Positions 14,661 through 22,001 of a DNA stretch of 26,241 nt are shown piece by piece (within the stretch, counting starts at the first letter, position 1; each line of letters begins with the position of its first letter). Below the pieces are notes generated by a model. The model was not told where the DNA came from. It did not search any database and was given only the letters and a program-made list of their open reading frames with translations. A program made the position numbers and the translations under genes. The stretch is from Clostridiales bacterium UBA1701. GTDB lineage: Bacteria > Bacillota > Clostridia > Oscillospirales > Oscillospiraceae. The DNA lies in the NCBI GenBank assembly GCA_002320035.1, contig DCJL01000036.1, positions 1 to 26,241 on the forward strand, read 5' to 3'.

Positions 14661-15407
14661 ATGCCTGTTTATAAGAAACCGGAATCCATTGTTCAGACTG
14701 CCGGATACTGCGGCGGCTGCGGCCACGGTGTTATTCAGAGACTGATTGCCGAGAGTATTGAGGAACTGGGACTGCAAGATAGCGTAATCGCTGCGGTTGA
14801 TATTGCCTGTGCCTTTTGGTCCCAGGACGCCCTGAATTTTGAGTTCATTGCCGGACCCCATGGGCGTTGCGCCTCTGTGGCCACCGGGATTAAGAAAGTT
14901 CGGCCGGATGCTACCGTTTATGTACATGCCGGTGACGGTTGCTCTTATGTCATTGGCTTTGACGAAACCTGCTATGCTGCTATCCGTGATGTGCCCATCA
15001 CTATGATCGTCGTAAACAATGGTATTTTCGGCATGACTGGTGGCCAACTGAATCTAGCTACCACCTTGATCGGGGATAGAACGCTCAGCAGCAAGAAAGG
15101 CCGCAACCGGGAAACCATGGGCCACCCTGTGGACATGCTTCAGGCCTTGTCCGGGTTCGATGTGGAGTTCCTTGCCCGAGGTGCCCTGTATGACGTGAAG
15201 CACATCGAGCAAACGAAGCAGTTTATCAAGAAAGGCTTTGAAAACCAGCGGGATAATAAGGGCTTTTCCCTCATAGAGGTGCTCTCCCCCTGCCCCACCA
15301 ACTGGAAAATAACACCGGTGCAGGCCATGGAGAAGATCAAGAATGAAACCGAGCAGGTGTTCCCCGTAGGCGTTTACGTAGACAGAGGAGGGCGCAGCAA
15401 TGGCTGA
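14661..15407 (+). CDS. 2-oxoacid:ferredoxin oxidoreductase, beta (thiamine diphosphate) subunit
   Basis: A 248-residue subunit that holds the thiamine diphosphate. Visible are CGGCGHG (17-23), the GPHGRCASVATGIK loop (65-78), GDG (91-93) followed after about 25 residues by NN (119-120), the Mg/diphosphate motif, and FGMTGGQ (123-129). Two positions differ from the norm: CPGCGHG is CGGCGHG, and the usual GDGD is GDGC. It starts one base after the alpha stop, with GGAGGTG inside the alpha gene, and overlaps the gamma gene by eight bases, so the subunits are coupled. Confidence 0.9.
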   Translation: MPVYKKPESIVQTAGYCGGCGHGVIQRLIAESIEELGLQDSVIAAVDIACAFWSQDALNFEFIAGPHGRCASVATGIKKVRPDATVYVHAGDGCSYVIGFDETCYAAIRDVPITMIVVNNGIFGMTGGQLNLATTLIGDRTLSSKKGRNRETMGHPVDMLQALSGFDVEFLARGALYDVKHIEQTKQFIKKGFENQRDNKGFSLIEVLSPCPTNWKITPVQAMEKIKNETEQVFPVGVYVDRGGRSNG

Positions 15408-15936
15408 TATCATTATGGCCGGTTTCGGCGGTCAGGGCGTTTTGACTGCCGGCAAGATTCTGATTGATGTGGCTGCCCGGGAGGGGATGAACGTCAGCTG
15501 GACGTCCTCCTACGGCGCAGAGATGCGTGGCGGCACCGCCAGCTGCAGCGTGGTCATTTCTGATGAGGAGATCGGAAGCCCCTATCCCACCCGGCTGGAT
15601 GTTCTTCTGGCCATGAATGAGCCTTCCTACGACAAATTCATTGGGCAGATGCGGGACGGCGGCGTCGTCATCGTGAACCAGTCACTGATGAGCCAGAGAA
15701 GATATCCCGATAACGTGGATGTATATCTGATTCCGGCCACAGATCAGGCTAACGCCCTGGGGGACGGCCGGGTCGCCAACATTGTGATGCTGGGGGCCAT
15801 GATAAAAGCCACCGGCCTTATCGGCAGAGAGGCCTTTGCCCAGGGGTTGGAGCATTACTTCGGCAAGAAAGGCCGTAGCAACCCGAAGAACCTGGAAGCC
15901 TACCGCATCGGCTTTGAAGAAGCAGGCAAGCTGTAA
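15400..15936 (+). CDS. 2-oxoacid:ferredoxin oxidoreductase, gamma subunit
   Basis: A 178-residue subunit of the PFOR gamma-domain family. GFGGQGVLTAGKIL (8-21) and SYGAEMRGGTASCSVVIS (37-54) are the conserved segments. It completes the delta-alpha-beta-gamma set, so the whole enzyme is encoded here. GGAGGGC lies just before the ATG, inside the beta gene. A gap of 156 bases with no clear hairpin separates it from the aconitase X genes. Confidence 0.9.
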   Translation: MADIIMAGFGGQGVLTAGKILIDVAAREGMNVSWTSSYGAEMRGGTASCSVVISDEEIGSPYPTRLDVLLAMNEPSYDKFIGQMRDGGVVIVNQSLMSQRRYPDNVDVYLIPATDQANALGDGRVANIVMLGAMIKATGLIGREAFAQGLEHYFGKKGRSNPKNLEAYRIGFEEAGKL

Positions 15937-16092
15937 CACGTTTCACTCACCCCACACAGCCGGGAGGGGGGATGCACGCATACTTTTCATCTCCTTCTTC
16001 TCCCTCCGCAGACATCTCCCCAGCCTATTATAAAGCAAGAATGTATCTGGTGCCACCAGTACAATATAAAAAGAAAGTAAAGGAGGAAAACT

Positions 16093-17358
16093 ATGAGACT
16101 GACAGATTACGAAAAAGCCATGCTAAACGGGGAGCATGGTGAGATCCGTCAGCAGGCGATTCAGGCTCTTTACGATCTGGCCACGTTCTATGATGTGGAC
16201 CGATTCGTTGAGATCGTGGGCTGCCATGACGACAGTACGGTCTATGCGGGCGAAGCCCAAGTTGCCTTTGCGGAAATGCTGGCAGAAAAGGGAGCAAAGT
16301 TTGCCGTTCCTACTACCACCAACGCAACGGCTTGTGACATCAATCTCTGGGACCGTCAGAAGCATGACATTGAGGTCATGTCTGCCACCCGGCGCATAGA
16401 AGCTGCCCATGTGAAGATGGGTGCTGTTCCCAGCTGGAGCTGCGCACCCTACCACATCGGCGTGGCGCCGTCCTTCGGCCAGCAGTTTGCCAGTGCAGAA
16501 TCCAACGTCATCTGCTACTACAACTCCATCATCGGTGCCCGTACCAACCGCTACGCCGGCCCGCTGGAACTGCTGTGCGGCATTGCCGGCCGTGTTCCCT
16601 ACTTTGGCCTGCATGTACCGGAAAACCGCTATGCCCAGGGGCTGGTAAAGCTTGGCGAGGACATCAGGCCGGAGTACTTTACCGATGAGAGCATTTTCAA
16701 CCTGATCTCCTATGCCTATGGCTCCATCGTCAAAGACCGGGTGTGGGCTATCGACGGGATGCCCACGCTGGGTGTTACCAATGAGATCCTCAAGCAGTTC
16801 AGCGCCACCGCAGCATCTTCCGGCGGCATTGCCTTGTTCCATATGATCGGCGTCACACCGGAAGCGCAGACGCTGGAGCGGGCTTTCGGCGGCAAAAAGC
16901 CCCAGGAAATCGTGGAGATCCATCTGGAAGATCTGGCCAACGCGGAGCGGCAGATCACCAATCCCAACGTGGACGAGCTGGACGCTGTTGTTCTGGGCTG
17001 CCCCCACGCCTCCTACAACGAGTGCGTTGTGGTGCGCGATCTGTTCAGAGGCCGCCGGGTTAATGGCAACACCAGGTTCTGGCTCATTACGCCCAGAAGC
17101 GTTGTCGATCGCCTGAAAGACAGCGGCGTTTACGAAGAGCTGGTTTGCCTGGGTGTGGAGGTCTACAGCGACGGCTGCATCCTGGAATACCGCAACAAGA
17201 AGCTGGGCACCAACACCATGATGTCCAACTCCGGTAAGTTCGACACCTATTGCTTCTCCATGCGCGGCCTGCAGCCCGTATTCGGAAGCATGAAGGATTG
17301 CATAGAGTCTGCCATTGCAGGCCGAGTGGTTAAGGAGGCAAAGCCATGGAGAAAGTGA
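16093..17358 (+). CDS. Aconitase X, large catalytic subunit
   Basis: A 421-residue AcnX catalytic subunit (former DUF521). Conserved landmarks are VPTTTNATACDINLW (72-86), SWSCAPYHIG (114-123, C117), NSIIGARTNRYAGP (144-157), LGCPHASYNE (301-310, C303), SDGC (359-362) and NSGKFDTYC (379-387). C303, C362 and C387 are the likely iron-sulfur ligands (inference from aconitase X structures). Characterised bacterial AcnX enzymes dehydrate cis-3-hydroxy-L-proline to pyrroline-2-carboxylate; archaeal two-subunit forms dehydrate mevalonate 5-phosphate. AAAGGAGG precedes the start. It overlaps the small-subunit gene by 13 bases. The context (BCCT carriers, RidA, 2-oxoacid oxidoreductase) points to an amino-acid-like substrate and not a mevalonate pathway. 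Confidence 0.9.
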   Translation: MRLTDYEKAMLNGEHGEIRQQAIQALYDLATFYDVDRFVEIVGCHDDSTVYAGEAQVAFAEMLAEKGAKFAVPTTTNATACDINLWDRQKHDIEVMSATRRIEAAHVKMGAVPSWSCAPYHIGVAPSFGQQFASAESNVICYYNSIIGARTNRYAGPLELLCGIAGRVPYFGLHVPENRYAQGLVKLGEDIRPEYFTDESIFNLISYAYGSIVKDRVWAIDGMPTLGVTNEILKQFSATAASSGGIALFHMIGVTPEAQTLERAFGGKKPQEIVEIHLEDLANAERQITNPNVDELDAVVLGCPHASYNECVVVRDLFRGRRVNGNTRFWLITPRSVVDRLKDSGVYEELVCLGVEVYSDGCILEYRNKKLGTNTMMSNSGKFDTYCFSMRGLQPVFGSMKDCIESAIAGRVVKEAKPWRK

Positions 17359-17771
17359 CGCTCAAGTGCAAAGTGGCTGTTTCCGGCAATGTCCGGGCCG
17401 AGCTGATGTGGTGCAACGAGCCCATGAGCTTCTGGGGCACTGTTGATCCCCAGAGCGGCGACATCCGTGATAACCGCCATCCCTTCTATCAGCAGAATAT
17501 GAAGGGCAAGGTTCTGGCCTTCCCCACCCCCAAGGGAAGCAGCGGCACCGGCCTTATCATCCTGGAGCAGGTTCGCACCGACTGTGCTCCGGCAGCCATT
17601 ATCAACGTCCGCAGCGACCCCGTGGTTCTCACCGGTCCCCTGATCGCCAAGCGCTTTTACGGCGTGAGTATCCCCGTGGTCAACCTGAGCGAAGAGGATT
17701 ATGCCAAACTGGAAGGTGCAAAGGAAGTAGAGTTCTTTGAAGAGGGAGACGAAATCGCCGTCTATTATTAA
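17346..17771 (+). CDS. Aconitase X, small (swivel) subunit
   Basis: A 141-residue partner (former DUF126) corresponding to the aconitase swivel domain. FWGTVDPQSGDIRDNRHP (29-46) and the serine/glycine loop PKGSSGTG (62-69), which carries the catalytic serine in this superfamily, are present, followed by LEQVRTDCAPAAII. In single-chain AcnX this domain is fused to the large subunit; here it is separate, the type II arrangement. The start lies within the end of the large-subunit gene, with AAGGAGG upstream. The two proteins must associate for activity. Confidence 0.9.
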   Translation: MEKVTLKCKVAVSGNVRAELMWCNEPMSFWGTVDPQSGDIRDNRHPFYQQNMKGKVLAFPTPKGSSGTGLIILEQVRTDCAPAAIINVRSDPVVLTGPLIAKRFYGVSIPVVNLSEEDYAKLEGAKEVEFFEEGDEIAVYY

Positions 17772-17844
17772 GTGTCTCCCAGCATTTTCATACGACGGGA
17801 AGCAGATATAAATATGATTTAGAAAAGAGATAGGAGCAAAATCA

Positions 17845-19383
17845 ATGGAAACTGGGAAAAAGATAAACCATTTAGCGTTGTGGCCGGCGCTGGCTCTGCT
17901 TGCGGTTCTGATCGGCTTCGGCGTTTTTAAGACAGAGGCTCTTGGCTCCCTGCTGACCACGATCCTCTATGGCATGGCGAACAGCTTTGGCTGGTTCTTC
18001 TGCCTGTTTACCATTATCGCCATTATCCTCACTTTTGTACTTGCCTTCTCCAAGATCGGCAGCATTAAGATCGGCGGCCCGGATGCCACCCCTGATTACA
18101 AGACCTGGAACTGGATCACCATGTCTCTGTGCGGCGGCATCGGCACCGGCCTTCTGTTCTGGGCCATGGGCGAACCCATGTATCACTTCATGACGCCGCC
18201 TGTGGCGGCAGGCGTGGAAGGTGGCAGCCGCGGCGCGGCCATCTTCTCCATCTCCCAGACCATGTGGCAGTGGTCTATCCCCCAGTATTGCCTGTACACC
18301 ATCTGCGCTGTGGCTTTCGCACTCACTGCCTACAACGCAAAAAAGCCTCTGGCCTTCGGCCCTGTGCTGGATTCCGCCATTGGCAAAAAGTCCAAAGGTC
18401 TTGAGACTTTCGTTCACGCCCTGAGCATCTTTACCATGTGCGGCGCTGTGGCATGCTCCATGGGTGTCGGTCTGATGCAGATCGGCGCTGGCCTGGCAAA
18501 TCTTTTCGGCCTGAACCCCAGCCCCGTTGTCTGGCTGGTGATCGCTGCCATCATCACCGCCGTATTCACCCTTTCCTGTGTCTCCGGCATTGGTTCCGGC
18601 CTGAAGAAGATGAGCTCCTTCACCACCATTGCTTTCATCTGCATTCTGATCTATGTTGTTCTCTTTGGACCCTCCGGCTTCTGCGCGAAGCTGGGCGTTG
18701 AGTCCGTCGCCGCTCTGCTGGACCATCCGCTGGAGCGTACCGCCATCCTCAACACCATGGCCGAGACCGACAGCTGGGCTGCCGACTGGGAGATCCAGTA
18801 CTGGGCATCCTTCATTGTCTACGCTCCCATCATTGGCATGTTCCTCAGCCGCATGGCAAAGGGCCGCACCCTGCGCCAGTTCATCCTGGTCAACGTTCTG
18901 GCTCCCTCCATCTTCTGCATCGTTTGGATTGCTGTCTTTGGCGGTGTTGCCATCAACATGCAGGTTTCCGGCACCTTCGACATCTGGAATGCGGTCAGTG
19001 CCAACGGCATGGAGGCCACCATCTTCTACATTCTGGGCAGCTTCCCCCTGGGCAAGGTTCTTATCGTTGTGTTCCTGATTGCCATCTGCACCAGTTTCTC
19101 CACGCTGGCTGACCCTATGGCTGCCGCCTGCGCCACCATGAGCGTTCACAACCTGAGCGTCAATGACGAGGCCCCCAAGCCCATTAAGATTCTCATCGGT
19201 GTCATCATGGGGACCATCGCATTTCTACTGGTTGCCTCCGGCGGTATCGGCTCGGTCAAGGGCATGTGGGTTATCATCGGCTTTCCCATTGCTTTCGTTC
19301 AGGTCGTGGTCATCATCTCCGCTTTCCGCAACGGCGCCAAGGCTGTCAAGAGCGAGACCTTCGCCCTGCCGGAAGAGAAATAA
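17845..19383 (+). CDS. BCCT-family transporter (first copy)
   Basis: A 512-residue membrane protein with about 12 hydrophobic segments, of the betaine/choline/carnitine transporter family. The third helix carries the glycine-rich CGGIGTGLLFWAMGEP (96-111), close to the GMGIG motif of Na+-coupled betaine carriers. The amphipathic stretch YWASFIVYAPIIGMFLSRMAKGRTLRQF is the usual conserved loop and TM8-9 region. AGGAG lies before the ATG. Position directly after aconitase X suggests it imports the pathway substrate, which is probably zwitterionic or a quaternary amine. The 17772-17844 gap holds only the ribosome site and AT-rich spacer. Confidence 0.92.
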   Translation: METGKKINHLALWPALALLAVLIGFGVFKTEALGSLLTTILYGMANSFGWFFCLFTIIAIILTFVLAFSKIGSIKIGGPDATPDYKTWNWITMSLCGGIGTGLLFWAMGEPMYHFMTPPVAAGVEGGSRGAAIFSISQTMWQWSIPQYCLYTICAVAFALTAYNAKKPLAFGPVLDSAIGKKSKGLETFVHALSIFTMCGAVACSMGVGLMQIGAGLANLFGLNPSPVVWLVIAAIITAVFTLSCVSGIGSGLKKMSSFTTIAFICILIYVVLFGPSGFCAKLGVESVAALLDHPLERTAILNTMAETDSWAADWEIQYWASFIVYAPIIGMFLSRMAKGRTLRQFILVNVLAPSIFCIVWIAVFGGVAINMQVSGTFDIWNAVSANGMEATIFYILGSFPLGKVLIVVFLIAICTSFSTLADPMAAACATMSVHNLSVNDEAPKPIKILIGVIMGTIAFLLVASGGIGSVKGMWVIIGFPIAFVQVVVIISAFRNGAKAVKSETFALPEEK

Positions 19384-19404
19384 TTTTTGTATATGGAGCG
19401 CAGC

Positions 19405-19785
19405 ATGAAACTTGATCGACTGGTCAGCAAAAGTGCGCCGGCGGCCATCGGCCCTTATTCCCACGGTGTGAAACGCGGGGACATGATTATCACTTCCGGT
19501 CAGATCCCGGTGGATCCACAGACCCACGAGATGGTCAGGGAAATCAAGGCAGCGACGCTTACCGTGCTCAACAACCTGATCTCCGTAGTGGAGGAAGGCG
19601 GCGGCGATCGCACCACAGTTGCTAAGGTTGATGTGTTCGTTCGCTCGCTGAGTGATTTCGATGCGATCAACCAGGTCTACAGCGAATTCTTCGGAGACAG
19701 CAAACCGGCCAGAGTACTGGTTCAGGTTTCCGATCTGCCGGACGGGGCCCTGCTGGAAGCCGCTATGACCGCTTTTGTAAAATAA
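19405..19785 (+). CDS. RidA/YjgF-family enamine/imine deaminase
   Basis: A 126-residue RidA protein, usually trimeric. SAPAAIGPYSHGVKRGDMII (10-29), SGQIPVDPQT, R103 in ARVLVQVSDLPDGALLE and E118 are the family's active-site residues, so it should be catalytic. I place the start at 19405 because GGAG lies six bases upstream and RidA proteins start close to the APAAIGPYS motif; a TTG at 19387 would add six residues. RidA hydrolyses enamines and imines formed from dehydrated amino acids. Directly beside aconitase X, its likely job is the dehydration product. Confidence 0.92.
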   Translation: MKLDRLVSKSAPAAIGPYSHGVKRGDMIITSGQIPVDPQTHEMVREIKAATLTVLNNLISVVEEGGGDRTTVAKVDVFVRSLSDFDAINQVYSEFFGDSKPARVLVQVSDLPDGALLEAAMTAFVK

Positions 19786-19810
19786 CTAGGTTCAGAAGGA
19801 GGACAAGCTC

Positions 19811-20734
19811 ATAGTTTCATGCGCTTGTCCTTTCTCTACCTTTTGTATGGTTAGAATGAGAATGAAAGAGAAACTCTTGCTGAATGAAAGCGGGAAAACC
19901 GCACAATGCGTTGTCGCTGTCATGGCTTATGCTTTGGGAATCAACCTGCTGGCAGTTCCTTCCGGGATATACTGCGGCGGCCTGTTCGGCCTTTGCCAGT
20001 TGTTCCGAACTGTATTGGTGGAATACTTCGGCCTGACCATTCACTTCGATATTGCCTCTGTTATCTACTACGCTTTGAATGTACCCATTCTGATTTTCGC
20101 ATGGTTCAAGATCAGCCGGCGATTTCTGGTGAAGACGGTGATAACTCTCAGCTTCATGACGCTGTTTCTGGCCATGATCCCGACCTGGGGCTTACTGCCT
20201 GGTGATCGGATGGCCTCCTGTGTGGTCAGCGGCATCATATGCGGCACTTCCACGGGGGTCATTCTGCGCCTGGGTTCTTCTGCAGGCGGCTTTGACATCA
20301 TTGGTCTGCTGCTGATTATGCGCCGCAGGGATATGAGCGTCGGCAAGGTAAGTCTGCTGATGAACGCACTGCTGTTTCTGCTGTGCGGCTTCATATTTGA
20401 TATTCAGGTGGTCATCTATTCCATGATTTACACCGCCGTGTATTCCTTTACCGTGGACAAGGTACATTACCAGAATATTGCTGTGGAAGCCAAGATCATC
20501 ACTAAGAAAACCGGGGCCATTGAGCAGGATATCATGACCCAACTGCAGCGCGGCATCACCAAATGGAATTGTGTGGGCAGCTATACAGGGGCGGAGAGCC
20601 ATGTTCTCTGCGTGCTTCTCTCTAAATATGAGCTGCCGCAGTTGCGCCAGATTGTGCGCTATTATGATCCGGATGCCTTTATCGTGTTGAATGAGAATGT
20701 GCATGTGCAGGGCAATTTCCTGAAACGACTTTAA
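19811..20734 (+). CDS. YitT-family membrane protein (DUF161/DUF2179), possible ATA start
   Basis: A membrane protein with about five or six hydrophobic segments in residues 20-200 (DUF161-like) and a soluble C-terminal DUF2179 domain (AVEAKIITKKTGAIEQDIM onward, ending RYYDPDAFIVLNENVHVQG). YitT proteins are of unknown function; transport or efflux of small solutes is often guessed. The first ATG in frame (19847, giving 295 residues) has no ribosome site. A near-perfect AGAAGGAGG at 19794-19802 stands eight bases before an in-frame ATA at 19811, which would add 12 residues. I give the longer form; the start is uncertain. It lies between RidA and the CoA-transferase. Confidence 0.85.
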   Translation: MVSCACPFSTFCMVRMRMKEKLLLNESGKTAQCVVAVMAYALGINLLAVPSGIYCGGLFGLCQLFRTVLVEYFGLTIHFDIASVIYYALNVPILIFAWFKISRRFLVKTVITLSFMTLFLAMIPTWGLLPGDRMASCVVSGIICGTSTGVILRLGSSAGGFDIIGLLLIMRRRDMSVGKVSLLMNALLFLLCGFIFDIQVVIYSMIYTAVYSFTVDKVHYQNIAVEAKIITKKTGAIEQDIMTQLQRGITKWNCVGSYTGAESHVLCVLLSKYELPQLRQIVRYYDPDAFIVLNENVHVQGNFLKRL

Positions 20735-20751
20735 TCTCCATGGAGGTAAAC

Positions 20752-21984
20752 ATGACAGTAAGCCAAAAGAAAACCAACGGGGACGGCGCCGCCGCAAAGC
20801 CGCTTGCGGGGGTTCGTGTGCTGGATCTCACCCAGGCATACAGCGGTCCCTTCTGCACCATGCATCTGGCAGATCAGGGTGCAGAGGTAATAAAAATTGA
20901 GATGCCCGGCATCGGCGATCAGACCAGAAGCTGGGAGCCGATGGAGGGCCAGGCCAGCGGCTATTTTTCCTACATCAACCGCAACAAGCTGGGCATGACC
21001 CTGAATTTGAAAAGCCCGGAAGGTGCTGAAATCTTCAAAGATCTGGTCAAAGCCGCAGATGTGGTTTGCGAGAACTTCCGGCCCGGCACGATGGAAAAGC
21101 TGGGTCTGGGCTATGATGTGCTGAAGGAATTGAATCCGCGCCTGATTTACGCATCTATCAGCGGCTTTGGCCTGGAGGGGCCGGAAGCCTCCCTTCCCTG
21201 CTATGACGTGGTGGCTCAAGCCATGGGCGGGATGATGAGCATGACTGGCCCGGAAAACGGAGAAATTGTAAAAGTGGGGCCCGCTATTGCGGACAATTAT
21301 TCCGGGACTTACCTCTCCCTGGGCGTTGTAATGGCCCTGTTCCAGCGAGAGCGCACCGGGTTGGGCCGGCGGCTGGACATCTCCATGGTGGACACCGTCT
21401 TTTCCATCCTGGAAACCGGCGTAGTTCAATACACCATTCAGGGGGTAGTTGCCAAGCCCGAGGGGAACCGGGATCCAGTCATCGCACCGTTTGACGCCTT
21501 CCGGGCCAAGGACGGTATGTTCGTCATGGCCTGCGGAACCAACAAATTCTGGCAGGCGCTCTGCGAAGCCATGGGTGAGCCCGGGCTGGCTGAGGATCCG
21601 CGCTTCATCACCAACTCCGCCCGTGTAGAGCACTATATTCCTACGCTGAAAAACATCATTGAGTCCTGGAGCACGAAGCTGCCCCTGGATCAACTGGAGG
21701 AAAAAATCCGCAGCGCCGGTGTTCCCTTCGGAAGGATACAAAATATGCAGCAGGCCTGCGACAGCGAGCTGATCCGGCGGCGCAATATGCTATGGCAAAT
21801 TTATGATCCGGCCTTCGGCCGGGAGATCTCCTTCCCCGGCACCCCGCTCAAGATGCACGGCTGTCAGGATGCGCCGGAACGCCCCGCCCCGCTTCTGGGC
21901 CAGCACAATGAGGAGATTCTTTCCGGCCTGCTGCACAAAGATCAGGCGGAGATCGACCGCCTGAAAGCGGAAAAAGTCATATAA
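20752..21984 (+). CDS. Family III CoA-transferase (CaiB/formyl-CoA transferase/BaiF type)
   Basis: A 410-residue CoA-transferase. VRVLDLTQAYSGPFCTMHLA (21-40) and DQGAEVIKIE (41-50), CENFRPGTMEKLGLGYD, and the catalytic aspartate D152 in LPCYDVVAQAMGG are all present; the aspartate matches D169 of formyl-CoA transferase. The start at 20752 is chosen because GGAGG sits seven bases upstream; the ATG at 20740 would lie before that site. Members move CoA between carboxylic acids, including carnitine and gamma-butyrobetaine. Beside the 2-oxoacid oxidoreductase it could take CoA from the acyl-CoA product (conserving the thioester) or activate the incoming acid. Confidence 0.92.
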   Translation: MTVSQKKTNGDGAAAKPLAGVRVLDLTQAYSGPFCTMHLADQGAEVIKIEMPGIGDQTRSWEPMEGQASGYFSYINRNKLGMTLNLKSPEGAEIFKDLVKAADVVCENFRPGTMEKLGLGYDVLKELNPRLIYASISGFGLEGPEASLPCYDVVAQAMGGMMSMTGPENGEIVKVGPAIADNYSGTYLSLGVVMALFQRERTGLGRRLDISMVDTVFSILETGVVQYTIQGVVAKPEGNRDPVIAPFDAFRAKDGMFVMACGTNKFWQALCEAMGEPGLAEDPRFITNSARVEHYIPTLKNIIESWSTKLPLDQLEEKIRSAGVPFGRIQNMQQACDSELIRRRNMLWQIYDPAFGREISFPGTPLKMHGCQDAPERPAPLLGQHNEEILSGLLHKDQAEIDRLKAEKVI

Positions 21985-22001
21985 GCAAAGAGGGTTCCCA
22001 A

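Noticed and set aside
16093..17771. Mevalonate 5-phosphate dehydratase (archaeal-type mevalonate route)
   Set aside because: No mevalonate-pathway genes nearby, and the neighbours point to amino-acid or betaine catabolism. Not excluded by the sequence alone.
17872..19149. Minus-strand ORF of 425 codons over the first BCCT gene
   Set aside because: Low-complexity Ala/Gly/Asp/His-rich translation, antisense to a membrane protein; a compositional artefact.
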